Below are positions 1-13,459 of a stretch of 64,000 bases of DNA, one piece after another. Source of the stretch: Loxodes magnus. Taxonomy: Eukaryota; Ciliophora; Karyorelictea; Loxodida; Loxodidae. The stretch covers positions 35,219-99,218 of the forward strand of contig CAMPDV010002116.1 in assembly GCA_946699065.1 (NCBI GenBank), in the 5' to 3' direction. How positions within the stretch are numbered: position 1 is the first letter of the stretch; every line of letters begins with the position of its first letter. Below the pieces are notes generated by a model that worked only from the letters and a program-made list of their open reading frames with translations, did not search any database and was not told the origin of the DNA. Made by a program: the position numbers and the translations under genes.

Positions 1-663
1 CCTTATAACTTATCCACCTTATCAATCAAGAAGTTGAGATTGAATCTAGTTAAAAACTAAAACATATTAATAAACTTAATAATATACCATGTAAAATACA
101 TTAAGCAAAAGCTTTAATAGGTGCTAGTTATTAGCATTATGTATATTCTCACATATAATAATAGAAAGGAAAAATAAATAGAAATATACAAATATTAAAT
201 TAAACTCAAATAACTTAAAGCTTATACATACTTGTTTATCAATTCATCTCTATTATATCATCATTTAAATTATATAATTAAGCATTTATATAACTAAAGC
301 TAATACAACCTACTAAAATTATTTGAGGTATCTTAATAAACTAAATTTTAAGTATGAAGATATTAATATCTATATTAATGTAGCATTTATATATTAGTTT
401 ATAATAAAGATATAAAATAAAAACACAGATAATTAGTTGATAATGCTAAAAGAAATACTTTATACTTTTTATGAACCAATATTTAGATTATACATAATAA
501 GCTTATAAATAAAGCTATTACTGCTAAAGATTGGTTATTTATTACATCTATAAAATAATAATAAAATTATTAAATTTAAATTATTCAGTCTTTTGATCAA
601 ACATACTATTACTAGTATCTTCCTTTTAATTTTAATTATAAATTTTCTTCCGATTATCGTAAT
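1..663. other. AT-rich stretch, no gene recognised
   Basis: Very AT-rich sequence left of the last codon of the Kelch-like gene that reads leftwards into it. I see no motif-bearing reading frame, RNA gene or repeat signature here. Confidence 0.4.
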
Positions 664-2921
664 TCATCTATGTTATTTTTCTTCTTTTTAAACTACTTCT
701 CTATTAACTTACTAGGTAATCCTGTAGAGTTTATAGATTGAGTCTATTCTCTTAATAATACTAGCTTTCTTTAAAATTTATAATTTATCCTTTGAAAGAA
801 TTTTATTCCAAGTAGATCATATTTTTTATTTTTTTAGAATCTTAATTTTTATCTTTCTACAAAATTAATATATTCTCCTATGTTTCTCATTATGCCAAAC
901 TCCTATCTTAAAATTGCAGAAACAGAGATAATAGGAGTTATTTTCTGACTCTTTTATGTCACTAAATTTTCATTTAATATTAAATTTATTTTAGTGTTTA
1001 GATTTGTACTAAACTAAATTACTTGTATACTGAGATCCATATATAAAACTAACAGTACTCAGCAAATGATAACCTGTATCTCCTTTATATTTCTTATGAT
1101 TTGGAACATTTATTTTTAAACTGAAGTTATAGCTATTAATTTTAAAATAGTAGGATCTTAGCCTCTTTATATTTTTAGTTATTAGCGTTAATTTTGATGT
1201 TATTGCTAGAGAGTTCGTTAGGTATTAAGGAAGTGGAAGAAACGTTAAATTCTATTGAATTATTATAGGAGTTTTCCTAGGCTAAAGTAATTAAAATGGA
1301 AGATTATCCTCTTATCTCACATTTTCTACAAATAATCAGACGAAGTAATTTTTATTTCTCATTAACAAGTATATTTTCTCACTTACTATAGAGGTAACAC
1401 TTTAAAAACCTTATATTTGATAGCCGATATCTTAATGATACTCAGTAAATTACTATTATGAATCATGAGTTTGTTTAACATAAATCTTAGTAAGACTTAA
1501 ATCTTGCTATGATGAAGAAATCTCCTTTAATTATAGGATAAGTTTCTCTCATTACAAAAAGGGGAATAAGAGCTTTATTCTCAGCAACGTTATTGATAAA
1601 AAAGCAAATTAAATTATTAAAAATTAAGACTAAAACCTAGTATCACAAAAATAACAGTGAAAAGACCTCCCTATTGGAGTTTTCATTAGCATATTAAACT
1701 AGCCTGATTGATGGCAATGCCTTGCTTTATATAAATAATATATTTTTAGATTTTTATAAAGCTTTTATAGGTAAAGGATTAAGCTGATAATTGCCAATAT
1801 AATAATAACGATAGATATACCTATTCAAAAATCATATAACAAAATTTCATCTCAATAATTTTAATACGCCTATTGTTAGACCGTGTAAGGATTTTACTCA
1901 TTAAATTTTTAAGTGTAATTTTTAGATTCTATTGGAACAGACAAATAAATTAGGAAATACTTTGCAAAATGCAGCTACCTTAGTTGTTAAAATATCCATA
2001 AGAACAAGGTGAGCTTTGTTTAAAAGAAGCAGCTCTTAGGTTGGTTATTCCATTCCTTTAGGACAAGTCTGACAATAATAATTTTGATTTGAAAATATTC
2101 CTTGAGGGTATGGTTCGCCTTTTCCTTTTTTATTTTTAAAAGTCCCTAAACGCAAAACCAACCAAATAAGTTATTATTTTAGTCACTTTTTTTAGGAATA
2201 TCATAGATTCAAATTTCATTTTCAACTCTTTTATCTATGCTATATCATCCTCTTGAATATACTCCTCCAAACATTAAATAATTCTCTTATTATAAGAAAC
2301 TACGAGACCAAAAACTTTAGATAGCCAATTATTTCCTTCTTTCTTAATGATTTCAATATTTTTTCTGTTTTTATAGATAATAAATGAAAGATCGTAAACC
2401 GGTCTCTTTCCTCATACTTCCCTCCATAATAAGCAAAATATTCTTCCATAGCTCCATAAATTGACTTAGATCTTCTGAAATATTCTACACTGATCTAAAG
2501 CTTTTATTTTCTATATTAGAAACATAGATAATTGTATTATCGATATCTTGATTATCTTAACCTAGCTTTATATATATTTATTTAAATATATATTTAGAAT
2601 GCAATTTTAATCTTTTCGTATTAACTTTTATCTAAACTTAAATAGTTAATTAATTAGTTCCAATATTTAAAGCATCATATATCTAACTTCAGGAGATTCT
2701 CCGCTAAATATTATTTTTTCTTATTCTTTTATTTAGCTTGAAGTTTCCATAGTCATTTTATACTGCATACTCTATCATGCCACCAAAATTTTTATGCTTT
2801 TTTCTTCAAAAACTAAGAACTAACACAACACCTTAACTTAGCTATATTTCGAAAATCGTAGCTAGAAATTATAATTTCAATAATTAATATCAAAACTTCA
2901 AAACTCTACTTTTCTTGCCAT
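664..2921 (-). CDS. Kelch-repeat protein, broken or multi-intron
   Basis: Read with TAA/TAG as Gln on the minus strand, this stretch shows Kelch-type glycine-glycine turns: NFGG near 2776-2790, YYGG near 2420-2435 and MFGG near 2241-2275. A long coherent C-terminal frame follows (YGSQYTSN, FCNFKIGVWHN) and ends KQHR then TGA at 664-666. Kelch repeats fold into a beta-propeller that usually binds proteins. The glycine pairs lie in more than one frame, so either several tiny introns are present or the gene is decayed. The start at the ATG at 2921 is a guess (MARKVEF). It lies downstream of the left receptor copy on the same strand, whereas the equivalent position beyond the right receptor holds a different, unrecognised gene. 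Confidence 0.42.
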
Positions 2922-3291
2922 TGATATTATAAAATATACACACTAATATTGGGATTTTAGGAAAAGTTCTTCATTTAGAAAAATTGTAATGATTAGAGTA
3001 GAAATAAAAGAATAAAATGAAAGCTTAAATTATAACTAGGGAGTTAAGAAAACTTTTAAATTAAGTACTAATAACTACTAACTTGATTGTCTACTAGAAA
3101 TGTTTCAATACTTTAAATCAATTTAATAAAACAGCTTTAGATGCTTGATTCAAGGGATAAAAGCTTATTATCAAATTATTATTTTCAAATTTCCTTTTAT
3201 TAGGGTTCTTGGATAATAAGAAAGAGAATGAGATGGAATGTTTATATATCTTAGGAATTAAAATATAAGTCTAGTAAGTTAAGAATATCTA

Positions 3292-6200
3292 TCATAGTAA
3301 ATTATGCTTTACTTTAAACTCTGGGGCTTGTATCATACTATCATGCTTACAACTTTCGTCTTTTGTTTCTTCGTTATTCACTTTTGATCTTTTCCTGATT
3401 ATGAAAATCTAATCTTCTTAGCTTTCTATCTTTAGTTCTGAAGAACTTCCTCCTGTTACAGCATCGGAATTAAATTATTACTTCAGGTTCTCCAAACGTA
3501 ACTCTAAAGTTAAAATTTACTAAAACTTTCAGAAGACTACATGGAGATTACATTCTAGCTCTATGATATGCTTTTCAAGGTATCCAGTATTTTTTATGTA
3601 GTTTTAATTTTACTTATTACTTATTGCTAGTCTTCAAAACTTAATGCTGAAAACTACTCTTCTTAGCATATATCTTGCTTCCTAAATAAATAATTAGGAT
3701 CATCTAATTGCATTTCAGTTTAAATCATTAGAGTCTTCATTTTATACTATTACTGCTATATATGACTCTAAAGATCTTAGTATTTAGATCTAAACTAAAA
3801 AAATCATCTAAGTATATGAGAATTGTTCTTCTGGTAAACGTGAATAAAGGTTATCTCTTTGCTGAAGAAAAACCAAGAGGTGGATAAAATTATAACGATA
3901 CCTGATAGAAATAGAACTATAATAATTAGCTTATTCTCTATATCAATGAACTCATCTAAACATCTTATGAAACCTAAGTATGAATTTAGGTAAAATAAGC
4001 CTGTTCAAATGCTATTTAGCTTTTTATAAGCGATAGGTTTTTTTGAATGGGTATAGATTGAAAAAAGAAGGATAAATAGGAAGTAGATTACTGATTAGGC
4101 TGATTTATCTATGTCGATTTTGTTGATAAGGACAATATGAAATCCGAACACGATTAGCCATACAAAGTAGTGCTGCTTAAGTCTAATTCTTTAGATACTT
4201 CCTTATAAATCTTACCAAAAAGGAGCAAAATGAATTGCTGTAGGAATATAGAAAAAGATTCCAATTCAGGAAAATATAAATAGAAGTAGGTGCTTATCCT
4301 ATCAGCATGAGATATGGCAATCTCTTACCCAGAAAGATTCTTTAAAGCTTAGAACATCATTCTTATTAGCGTCATATGCTTCTACACAGAAAAAGGAATC
4401 AATAAGATTGTACATTATGGGCATTAATAAAATTTAGTTGATAGCAGGACCTAAATAAAAGCTTAAAATTCCAACGAATCTAATTATCATTCACTTAGAA
4501 AACTCTCATTTTAGATAGATGGCTATTAAGAATAAAATTCATATGCCTGTTATTATTACTATAATTCCTTAAGTCAAATATTCTAGATCTTTATCAAGAT
4601 TTAGTAATTTTATAAGATCGAGCAAAATGAAATCCTTTGCGACTTTATATTTTTATCCGTAGAATTTTAAGTTCGGTCCTAAAAAGAATAGCTATAACTA
4701 TAGTGTCAGAAGGTATACAATTTGGAAAAAATCAAACATAGTACCTCAGGTATTGTAGTCTAAATATTCAAATTCGGCATTTTTTCAGATTCTGCAAGAT
4801 AGTTTTCCTAAGATTAGTACACTTAGGGCTAAAAAACCGATAATTGAATACTTAACTATTAATCCTTTCTTGAAATCTTTCCTATCTCTTTCTTTAAATG
4901 GACATTTAAGTTCCCAGTGATCTAAATAATCATTAGTTGTTCCATCACCTCACATTATAGGTTTATAATATTCTCATACAACGTCGCAGTTCACACAATA
5001 TCTTCCAATAGGCTCTATAACTCACTATTTAGTGCTATTTTTTCTATAATTATATATTTGTTATGGAATGTTACTTCTATCATTAGTACCTTACTTAATT
5101 CTTATTAATCCAGTTGTCCCTATTGCTTGTACTTTTCTCATATAATCTGTTATAATTCCGAATTTTCCTAAATTCTCTCCATCTAATATAACAGCATCTA
5201 TAGCCGTAGCTGCTAGAAGAACAATATCAAATTCAAATTAATTTTATTTCAGAACTTCCTTTCCTGATCATACCTCTATCTCCTGTTTAATTTGTTATCC
5301 CATTTCTCCAACTCATACATTTGAATAATACTAAAATGAGCCTTTCAGTACTTCTTATATTTTAAATTAATTAGGATTTGAGCCATTGCCAAACACTATT
5401 TACTCATTCAGTCACAGAAGTCCAATTATTTCCATATCTCCTGCTCTAACTCCTAAGTCATACAAATACTCTGATATTATTTAAGTATCAGTCTCATATG
5501 TGAATATAAAGAGAACTCTTGATTTGAGATAGCATTCTTTAATTGCAGGCTATCATTCTTTAAAATTCTCTTTCGTAACTACTTCTGGAAGTATTTAGTT
5601 TATGTTGGCTATATTAATTCCGTATCTTTGAGCTCCTTGCACGAAACTTTCCATTAGTCCAATTCCTCATGCATGATTTCCATATACCATACCTACGTCT
5701 TTTCATCCTTCGTTGAATGAAGTTTATGCCAGCATTCATGCAATAAAATCATCAGTCATTGTTGATCTTATATAATTAGGAAATTATGATATACTAGAGA
5801 GCTATGAAGCTTTGTTTGCTCCAGAAGCTGTTTGAATCTAAAAATTTTGACTTTTGAAAAAGTTTAATTGCTTAAGCGCATTTCCACTTGATATAGGCAA
5901 GAAGTAAATAAGTCCAAAATCATTTTTCTTATTCACCCATTCTTTGTATACATAGTCGTAGTTAAATACTGTAGCCCCTGCTTTAATCACTAGAACCTCT
6001 AAATCGTAATTTTTTAGAATATTCTATTGTTTATTGATTCAATCTACTGCATAGAGTCTACCTAAGAAATAATTATCCATTCACTAAATCCAAGATCCAT
6101 CTGGGTTTTACCAATCTAAGTTCATGCTGATAGGAATCTTTACTTTTTCATTCTTAGGAATATCTGTTGTATTCCCAGGTCAAATTATATCCTTCTCTTG

Positions 6201-7178
6201 GACAAACCTAGTTTAATCTAAAAATCCAACATCCACTAAATTATCTCCCTATACATTTAATACTCTAAATCAAACTTCTATAAGCTCTTAGCCTTAATCT
6301 AAGATATTTTATAAGCTCTTTTATAATACCTTAGTATCTCTTAAGTTCATTTCTTCTTATGAGATAATTATCTTAGACAAGGCTATCTCAACACAATAAA
6401 GTTAGAATTCAAGCTCTGTGACTGTATTTTTGTCCCTGAAACTAAATCCAATAGAGCCTTCTATATTATTTGGAGTAGACCAAAACAACCTTGAGTTCCT
6501 AAATGAAAAGAGTAGAGCGAATCCTTTCCTGAAAATTTGCTTCTTGATAATCTGATCTAGATAAAACTAAAATTTATTCTCAAAAGCTAAATAGTAAAAC
6601 TTAGACCCTGCTATTTCGGTTGCTATGCTAAACTAACTAAAAAAATTGGATTGGTTCTGATTTAGGCTCTAAACTCCAAAGAATTGAACCTGGAACTATT
6701 AAGCGACTAATTTTACCTCGTTTATTTAATTCAAGCCTGAAACGAAGGAAAGTTTATTCCACCCTCAGCGGCTTATAAAAGTAAGCATACAGTTAGCGAT
6801 TTATCTTTCGCTTGGCAAGATAAAAAAAGTGAAGCTTCCAAATTCTTGCTGATTATTTTCCTCAATCACAAAATGAACTATCTCAAGCTGCTCACAATAA
6901 AGGCTAATAAAAAGAGTGAACTGTTACTAAAGCGTTATATCTATTATAAGACTCACTCCTTACTCTTTCAAACTAAGCACTTCCATTTCAATCTCTCTCA
7001 TCTTTGTAATTTTCTCAAAGATAACCCAATTAAAAGGAATGCCAAATTTATCAGCAAGCATAGTTCGTAAAGATACAGAATAAAGTTAAGCTTCTAGGTT
7101 ATAATCGCTAGAAATAATAGCTACCTTAGATAAGAAGGTACTAAGTAAATTAATAAATACTAACATCAAACCTAACAT
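3292..7178 (-). CDS. ANF-type receptor, multi-pass membrane, left copy
   Basis: Paralogue of the gene at 52535-56421, with the same length (3887 nt including a 17-nt intron at 3504-3520, giving 1289 codons plus TGA). The N terminus MLGLMLVFINLLSTFLSK looks like a signal peptide. It is followed by an extracellular region resembling type 1 periplasmic-binding/ANF receptor domains, then about nine hydrophobic segments and a cytoplasmic tail. Tryptophans are encoded by TGA at positions shared with the right copy. The gene looks intact despite clear divergence between the copies, which suggests that both are under selection. The ATG chosen is the one directly preceding the signal-peptide-like segment and is conserved in both arms. 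Confidence 0.8.
3504..3520 (-). other. 17-nt spliceosomal intron
   Basis: GT...AG segment (GTAAAGTTAAAATTTAG-like on the minus strand, with its exact counterpart at 56193-56209). Removing it joins two otherwise incompatible reading frames in both receptor copies and makes the whole CDS divisible by three. Confidence 0.75.
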
Positions 7179-8299
7179 TTATTAACTTTTTATAATTAAG
7201 CTTAACTAATTTTATATAAATGAGCCAAGTAAAAAGTTTAATGATAATTGTTTATTTTATTTTTTATAATATATGAATGAAATCAAGCTTCAAAATGCTC
7301 ATATATGAGTTTTTACTTAGCAATGCTTAGAAGAGGTATATGAAAAGCTATATAAGTAGGTATATTATATGAAGCTCATTTAACTTAAAATCAAATGAAT
7401 AGCTTATATATGATACTGTAAACTTTTTGAAATTAAGACTTTTATTTTAAAAGCTTCCCTATTTTACGATATAAAGCTTGTCTGTTAGAATTAATTTTAC
7501 TCTTCAGTGTTCTTTTCATATATCAAGTTGATAATCTTGCATAAATAATATTTCAAAAAATCTCCAAATCTATGAATTTTAAATTAAATTATGTTTAGAG
7601 AACAAGAGTTCGAATATTAAAAGCCAAAATAATGGAAAAATATCACTATAATAGTTATTAGATTAATATTTTCCCTTGTTATGCATTAGCTATCCTCATA
7701 AATATATTTCTCTTCCTATTTATATATTAACATTATTGCAAGTTCTTTAGTACTTAAATAAGTTATACCTTATTAATTCATAATTGAATTAAATGATACC
7801 TCTAAAATAAAATCTAAGTGTAGATATACTTATTGTGTTTCTTAATGTATTAAAGCTTTAATACCTAAACTGAAAGTTTAAATACTATTTGTCTATTTTT
7901 AGTTAGCTTTATTAAGAGGATTTACAAATTTGTAGACTTTTGATATACCTTTTCTAAATTCCTAGTTCTATAATTATTCTATTATCCTCCTACTAAAAAT
8001 TAATGAGACTTAATTGAGTTCGAAATAATAAAAGTAAGTTAGCCAGATATTTAATTATATTTAGGTTTTCTAAGTTAATAGTAAATTGATTTACCTTATA
8101 TTAAATAGATATAAGTTTAAGGGAGTTGAAAGTTACCTTTATTTTTTCTTATTTAAATTAATATTAAATATATAATGTTAAGTAACTACTTATTTCATAA
8201 TATATCATTTTAAATGCATAAGGTATTAAACATTTTATGTATTCATTCTACTCATTTTGCTTGGAACTGCTAAGACTGTTATAATTAATTCATAAGTGT
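7179..8299. other. Divergent intergenic region, left arm
   Basis: AT-rich region upstream of the left receptor start. It aligns only weakly with 51541-52534 in the right arm. No confident coding frame was recognised. It should contain the receptor promoter, but I cannot point to an element. Confidence 0.35.
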
Positions 8300-8800
8300 T
8301 TCTATATAATCTTTATATAGCTATAATTCTCTTTCTTATACCATAAATGTACCAGCAAAATTATGAAAAGGGTATATATCTTTAAAATCATCGTCAGTCT
8401 TAATAACTTTCTTCAGTTTTATTATTATAAATCATTTTCTCTTCAACTTTTATATCATTCTTATATACTTTCAATCTATTTCCTTTTATTGCTTAATAGA
8501 AGTTACTTAAGAGAATTAATTTTTGAATAAACACAAAATGAAAAGTTTTGCTTTATGAATTTTCTCAACTAAGAAAAAAGCTGTCAGATTAAATATTCTT
8601 AGCATTTCTTTAACTTCAAATCTTATTTCTGAGGATAATAAAATGTGTTTTAGGCATCATTGCTAGACTAATGCAAGTTCTGTTTTATTCAATTAAACTT
8701 GAAAATTTATTTTCTTAACTTATCTCTAGAATTTAAATTAGTTTAAATAAGTTCTTTCTAAGTTATTTTTACTAGGATGTAAAGCTCTACTTAAGCTAAA
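8300..8800 (-). CDS. Conserved hypothetical protein, left copy
   Basis: A minus-strand frame (MMPKTHFIILRNKI... FYQAIKGNRL) aligns residue by residue with the plus-strand frame near 51040-51300 (FIRNKI... FYQAQKGNHI). Conservation of the same frame in two diverged arms is the main evidence that it is coding. It lies between the RING-Kelch gene and the receptor in both arms. I do not recognise the family, and the boundaries are uncertain. Confidence 0.3.
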
Positions 8801-8881
8801 ATTATAAAATTTAAAGTTTTTAACTTAATTTTCCTTTTATTATTAATAATTCTTTACTTTAATTACGCATCGATGTATTTA

Positions 8882-10539
8882 TCAACTGCTTTATAACTTT
8901 ATCTAGTAACAACTAAATAAAAATTTCAGTTGATTGCTTTCATTTTTAAAGTATTAAAATTAAAAGATTTAAGAAGGGTAAATTTAGCTTTTATATGATA
9001 TAAATGAAGAAATTTATATAAAGCTATTGCTCATCTTTTCTCTATTGTTTTTATGGTTTCGCTCTTAAGATTGAGCGTTAATTTTCATCATTAATAGCTA
9101 ACTTTTAAATATTTGATTGTGTTCATCTAAAAATATGTTATATCATCTTTCCTTCTAAGTTATGATATACATCTACATACTTCTGTTATTTCTAGTTTTT
9201 TATAATTTGATATTTACTCTTTTATACTCATTTTTTGAATATCCTTAGTTATCTATAAAATCTCCTAAAACTATTAAAGGAGCTATTATTCCTGCAGGCA
9301 AACAAAGCCTTTAAGGAAGTAGAAAACCACATTTTGGCCAGATATCTTCTTAGATATTTGTTTCAATATTTACTTTTAATTTTTCCCTTAAGGAGTTTTA
9401 TTCTCCAATTATTCTAACTATTGCTTCTTATTTATCAATGTATAAACTTAGACTTCATATTAATATAAGTAAGTTAGAGCAAAACTTTAGCTTCTCCAAA
9501 CTTTCTACTGCTTGAAAATAGAAAAGTTAGCTAGCACAACCATCAATAAGAAGCTTTCCTTTTGCTGCAGTGAACCCTAAATACTTCTTTCCAACATTCA
9601 TAATCCTTAATTGTTAAAAGTTTCATCAAAATTAATTTATCAAGCTGTCTTTAGCACCTTTAAAAAAATGAACTCAAGCAGCTAAATATAACTTATTATT
9701 ATAATAAACACTCCAAAATCTTATGGGATAATCTATTAAAGTTCCATAGTATCATAACTATTATTATTAATATTAAAAAAATGTAAAGTCTATGATTTCT
9801 CTTAAAAGAAGGAATTCAGTTTTATATCTAAACGGAAATTTGCTTTTCAGCTTTTTTTGCTACTTAATTTAATAATTTCTTTTAATTCTAGATACTTTTT
9901 AATTATTTCCCTATATTTGAGAATAAAGCTTTCGATCAAACTGCTTAAGCCATTCAAGTTAAATTACTTTCTAGCTATTTAAATCTTTGCATTTCTAATT
10001 TCTCTTTTCTTATATACCCTTAAATTGATCGCTGTTAAAGCTTCTTTCAATATCCTCTAATTTAAACTATAAGTAAGAATTTCCTATTTTTGAGACTCAA
10101 TTTTTTAAATACTCAATTCTTGATTCTAAATCGTTGAGTACTCTGTCAAGCTCACCTAAGTTACCCTAACTTTTAGCGAATATTTTAGAGTTTAAAAATG
10201 TTTTGTCTTCTCTAAAGAGTCTAATTTTCTGCTAAATGACATCCCTTTTGAGACTCTTTATTTATTCATACTACTCCTGATAATCTAATAAATGTACTTA
10301 TATTCCCTTCATGTTTCCCTAATTATCTATCATCTAAATTAGCTTTTAATTTCAATTAAATCTGTAGGATTTTCGAAAGTTTTATTTCTACACTCAAGAA
10401 AAACATTTTACTTAGTCTATTAGAACTGAATATATAGACATTAATAGCAAGCTTAATGTTTAAAAGGTAGAATAAGAGGTAAGTTAGCTGAGTTAGCAAA
10501 AGCTTTTTAGCATAACTTGCAAGCTTCAATTTACTATAT
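8882..10539 (-). pseudogene. Degenerate RING/coiled-coil/Kelch gene, left copy
   Basis: Counterpart of the gene at 49041-50727, with multiple lesions. The codon matching its ATG is ATA at about 10539. Two zinc-binding cysteines of the RING are phenylalanine (LPFKHQAC for LPCKHQAC, NVFLEC for NVCPEC). A single-base loss just after the RING shifts the frame. The Kelch turn LLIIGGTD has become LLIDGCAS. The coiled-coil segment (LGELDRVLNDLESRIEYLKN) is still readable, and in one place this copy keeps a frame that the right copy loses. The counterpart TGA is at 8882-8884. The accumulated hits point to loss of E3 ligase function in this arm. Confidence 0.7.
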
Positions 10540-10764
10540 ATGACCTTTAAGCTTATTTATATAAATAGACTTCTCTTTTAACTTTATCTTTACCTTTCTT
10601 TGTACTCCTTCTTTTTCCACTCTTCTAAATACTTAAAATCTTAAAATCTTACTATCAACACTAGCTTGCATTAAGTAAAGCGAGCATATGATTTCATGAC
10701 TATACAAAGTTACGATCTTTTATATTTTTCAGTCTTATTAGTTGGAAGTTTAGAGTAATAAGAA
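10540..10764. promoter_or_regulatory. Short divergent intergenic region
   Basis: About 220 bp separating the starts of two divergently transcribed Kelch genes, mirrored at about 48880-49040 in the right arm. Its position makes it the likely shared promoter. No specific element can be named. Confidence 0.35.
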
Positions 10765-13324
10765 ATGCATTTACTGAAGAAAGAGGAAAATTAGATTTGT
10801 TGATGTATGTTAAAGCTAATATCTGATATTGGGGATGTAAAAATGAATGAAAAAGGTAACTCTGATTGAAGAAAAATTTAAAGAAAATTCTATTTCTTTG
10901 AAGCGAAAAATTCCCTAAATGATATAAAAAAGGAAATAAGCAAATAAATAAAGAATCTAAGAGATAGAAAGGACATTTAATACATGCCTTGCACAAAACT
11001 ACATAATTTACTGAAGCAAAGAATAATCTCTTTTTAAGCTAGAAATCAGAAAATATTTAGTGAAATGAATAGAAACTAAGTTTCAAAAAATGAAGTCAAA
11101 AGACAGCAAAATGACAGGAGAGCAGGGTTTAAAAAATTTAATAAGATTTGCTTATATTGGAAGACCTTTGAGTTAAAAGAAAGGCATAATATCCAAATAT
11201 TAAATTTGGAAAAACGAGATGATTTAAACAAATGAACAATTTATAAGGAAATATTTAAAGAGAAATAGTAAATATCTAAATAAATTCCAGCTATAAAACT
11301 GAAGATTAAAAGTGAAGACATTGTTAGCATAAATAATAGAATATATATTAGATATATAAAAGTAATAAAGCTAATTAAAGCTGAAAATAAGAAATTATAA
11401 CTAAAGAAGATCATAAAAGAAAAAAGAATAGAAAGATAATTAAGAATCTAAAATAATTAAAAGTGAGAACTAAAGATCTTTATTAATTATAATACACATC
11501 AATTATATATTTTTTACATTAATAGTTAGAAAAAGCTTAACAGTCAAGTGTAAGGATTTTATATCCTTTAATAGATGAATGCAATATTTTTTCCAATAAA
11601 TAAATTTTTTAAGTCAAGTAGATTGGATTTAAACTTTTGGAAGAAAGTACAAAATTGTTTAAAGAATTAGAATATAGCAAATATTTAATAGCTTTATTTA
11701 AATGAAAATTTATTTTCCTTTAATGAAAGTTTAAGATATTGAGGAGTATAATTAGTATTTAACTTTTATAAGCAACCGAAAATTAAGCTTATCTAAAATA
11801 AAAAATGCTTATTATGATTTTAAGGTTTTAAATTAAGTAGCTTAAAATGGAAGTTATAATCAAATTTATTCTAATTGAATAAATAATTACTAACAATTAT
11901 TTTTCTAAGGGTCGAAAAAAACTTTCAAAATGGTAAAATGAAACTAAAATTAAGCAAAAAACTAAAAGTAGGGATAGAAATAAATTAGCGTAGGCTTAGA
12001 ATATGTTTTAGTTTTGATTGAAAGCTTCTTAGTTAACATCCTAAAATTAAATTAAAAAAGAAAAATTTAAATAAAGAAGTGAGAAAAGAAGAATGTAGGT
12101 ATTGTTCATATCTTATTGCTTTCCTTTAACAATAAATTAACTTTACTAAAGGATTTATAGAAATGACTGAGGTAAACTTAAGTATATAAATTGAAATAAG
12201 AAACTAAGCTTTGAAGAGTTTATTGCTATATAAATAAAAAAATATTAAATGGATTTTATAAAATAAAGCCAAATATTAAAATTGTTTTCCTTAGGAAAAT
12301 CTTAAAAGCTTAAAATAGAAATAAAGGAAATCAAATTTTTTCTAAGTTTGGTATTGGAGTTACTAAATATGAAGTATGCTCTAACTTAGTTTCCTCTAGA
12401 AATTATAAGATTATTAGTGCAGTTTGATAAGACTCTGATAGAATTAGGCTTTATCAGGTAAATACAGATTTATTTGAAGAAGACTGAGTAGAAATAGAAG
12501 ATACTGATAGTGTTTTTACATAAATAGAATAATTTAAAGAGGAAAACTTAGCAATCTCAGGAGGAAAAAAATTAAATTAGAGCAGATTTACTATTAATTC
12601 CTAAAAGGGAAAGATACTAAAACTACAAATGTAGTACTAAAGGTATTTTCATAAGACTAATTTAAAAAAAAACTTAATTTTTATTGTTTCAGGAACAAAG
12701 TTCTAAAACTCTTTTGAAGAAAATGTAGTAGAATGCGAAGTTTTTAGTATGAAGAATGAATAATTTAGAGTGATTAAGTAGATATAAACTCCAGTTCAGA
12801 TTTTTGGATGCGATTAGGTAAATTAAATGTTGCATGTATTTGGAGGGTTCAACTTAAAGAAAGAAGAATATTAGAAATTAATTTAGATTTATGATGTGAT
12901 GACCAATGAGTGATTAGAGAGCTCAAATTACCTGACATAAAAGGCATCTACTTCTGCAATTTGGATTCCATGCATATTGTCATTTCTCATTTGAGGAAAT
13001 TGCAGCGATATTGAAACCTAAATTTTCGATCTGAAACAAATTAAAATCCAAGGATAAAAAATGAAGGAAGACTTAGCTACAATTAACCAGTACTAAGTGG
13101 ATAGCATGTATATTAGTATGTAAGAGAAAGCTATTTATTCATATATGATCTGAAAAGTGAAAAATGGAGAAAAGTTTGTGAATATTGAAAATTAAATGAG
13201 AACTAATAATAAAATAAATATAATAACTTTATTTAAATTTTTGATTTACTCAAATTATTTATATCCAGAAATAAAAACAATGAAAGGTAATTCTCTTATT
13301 TATCTTAGTTCTAATAAATTTTGA
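10765..13324 (+). CDS. Coiled-coil/Kelch protein, left copy
   Basis: The plus strand reads a long charged coiled-coil region (NSLNDIKKEISKQIKNL, ELKERHNIQILNLEKRDD) and then a Kelch-propeller C terminus. The clearest turns are LAISGGKK, IFIVSGTKF and LHVFGGFNLKKEEYQ followed by IYDVMTNEWLESSNY. The last part ends at TGA 13322-13324. Between about 11800 and 12300 the best frame changes, so unspliced tiny introns or frame breaks are present. The frame runs straight through 11556-11690, the place where the right arm is interrupted by the ubiquitin-ligase segment. The start at 10765 (MHLLKKEEN) is tentative. The role is probably protein binding; the partner is unknown. Confidence 0.55.
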
Positions 13325-13459
13325 CTTTATTTAAGAATAATTAAATTTAATAGTTTAAACAATCTAATTTTACTCTAATTACATTATTTTCCTTTGATAT
13401 TTCATATCTAACACTTTATACTTATAATATACATTTTTTATAAAATGATATTTTAAATT

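Noticed and set aside
6846-7070. Standard-code frame mirrored at 52643-52867
   Set aside because: Antisense of the receptor N-terminal domain. Conservation between arms reflects the real gene on the other strand.
10700-10996. 98-residue minus-strand standard-code frame
   Set aside because: It is the antisense of a coherent coiled-coil frame (NSLNDIKKEISKQIKNL) read with the alternative code, and its composition is typical of a shadow.
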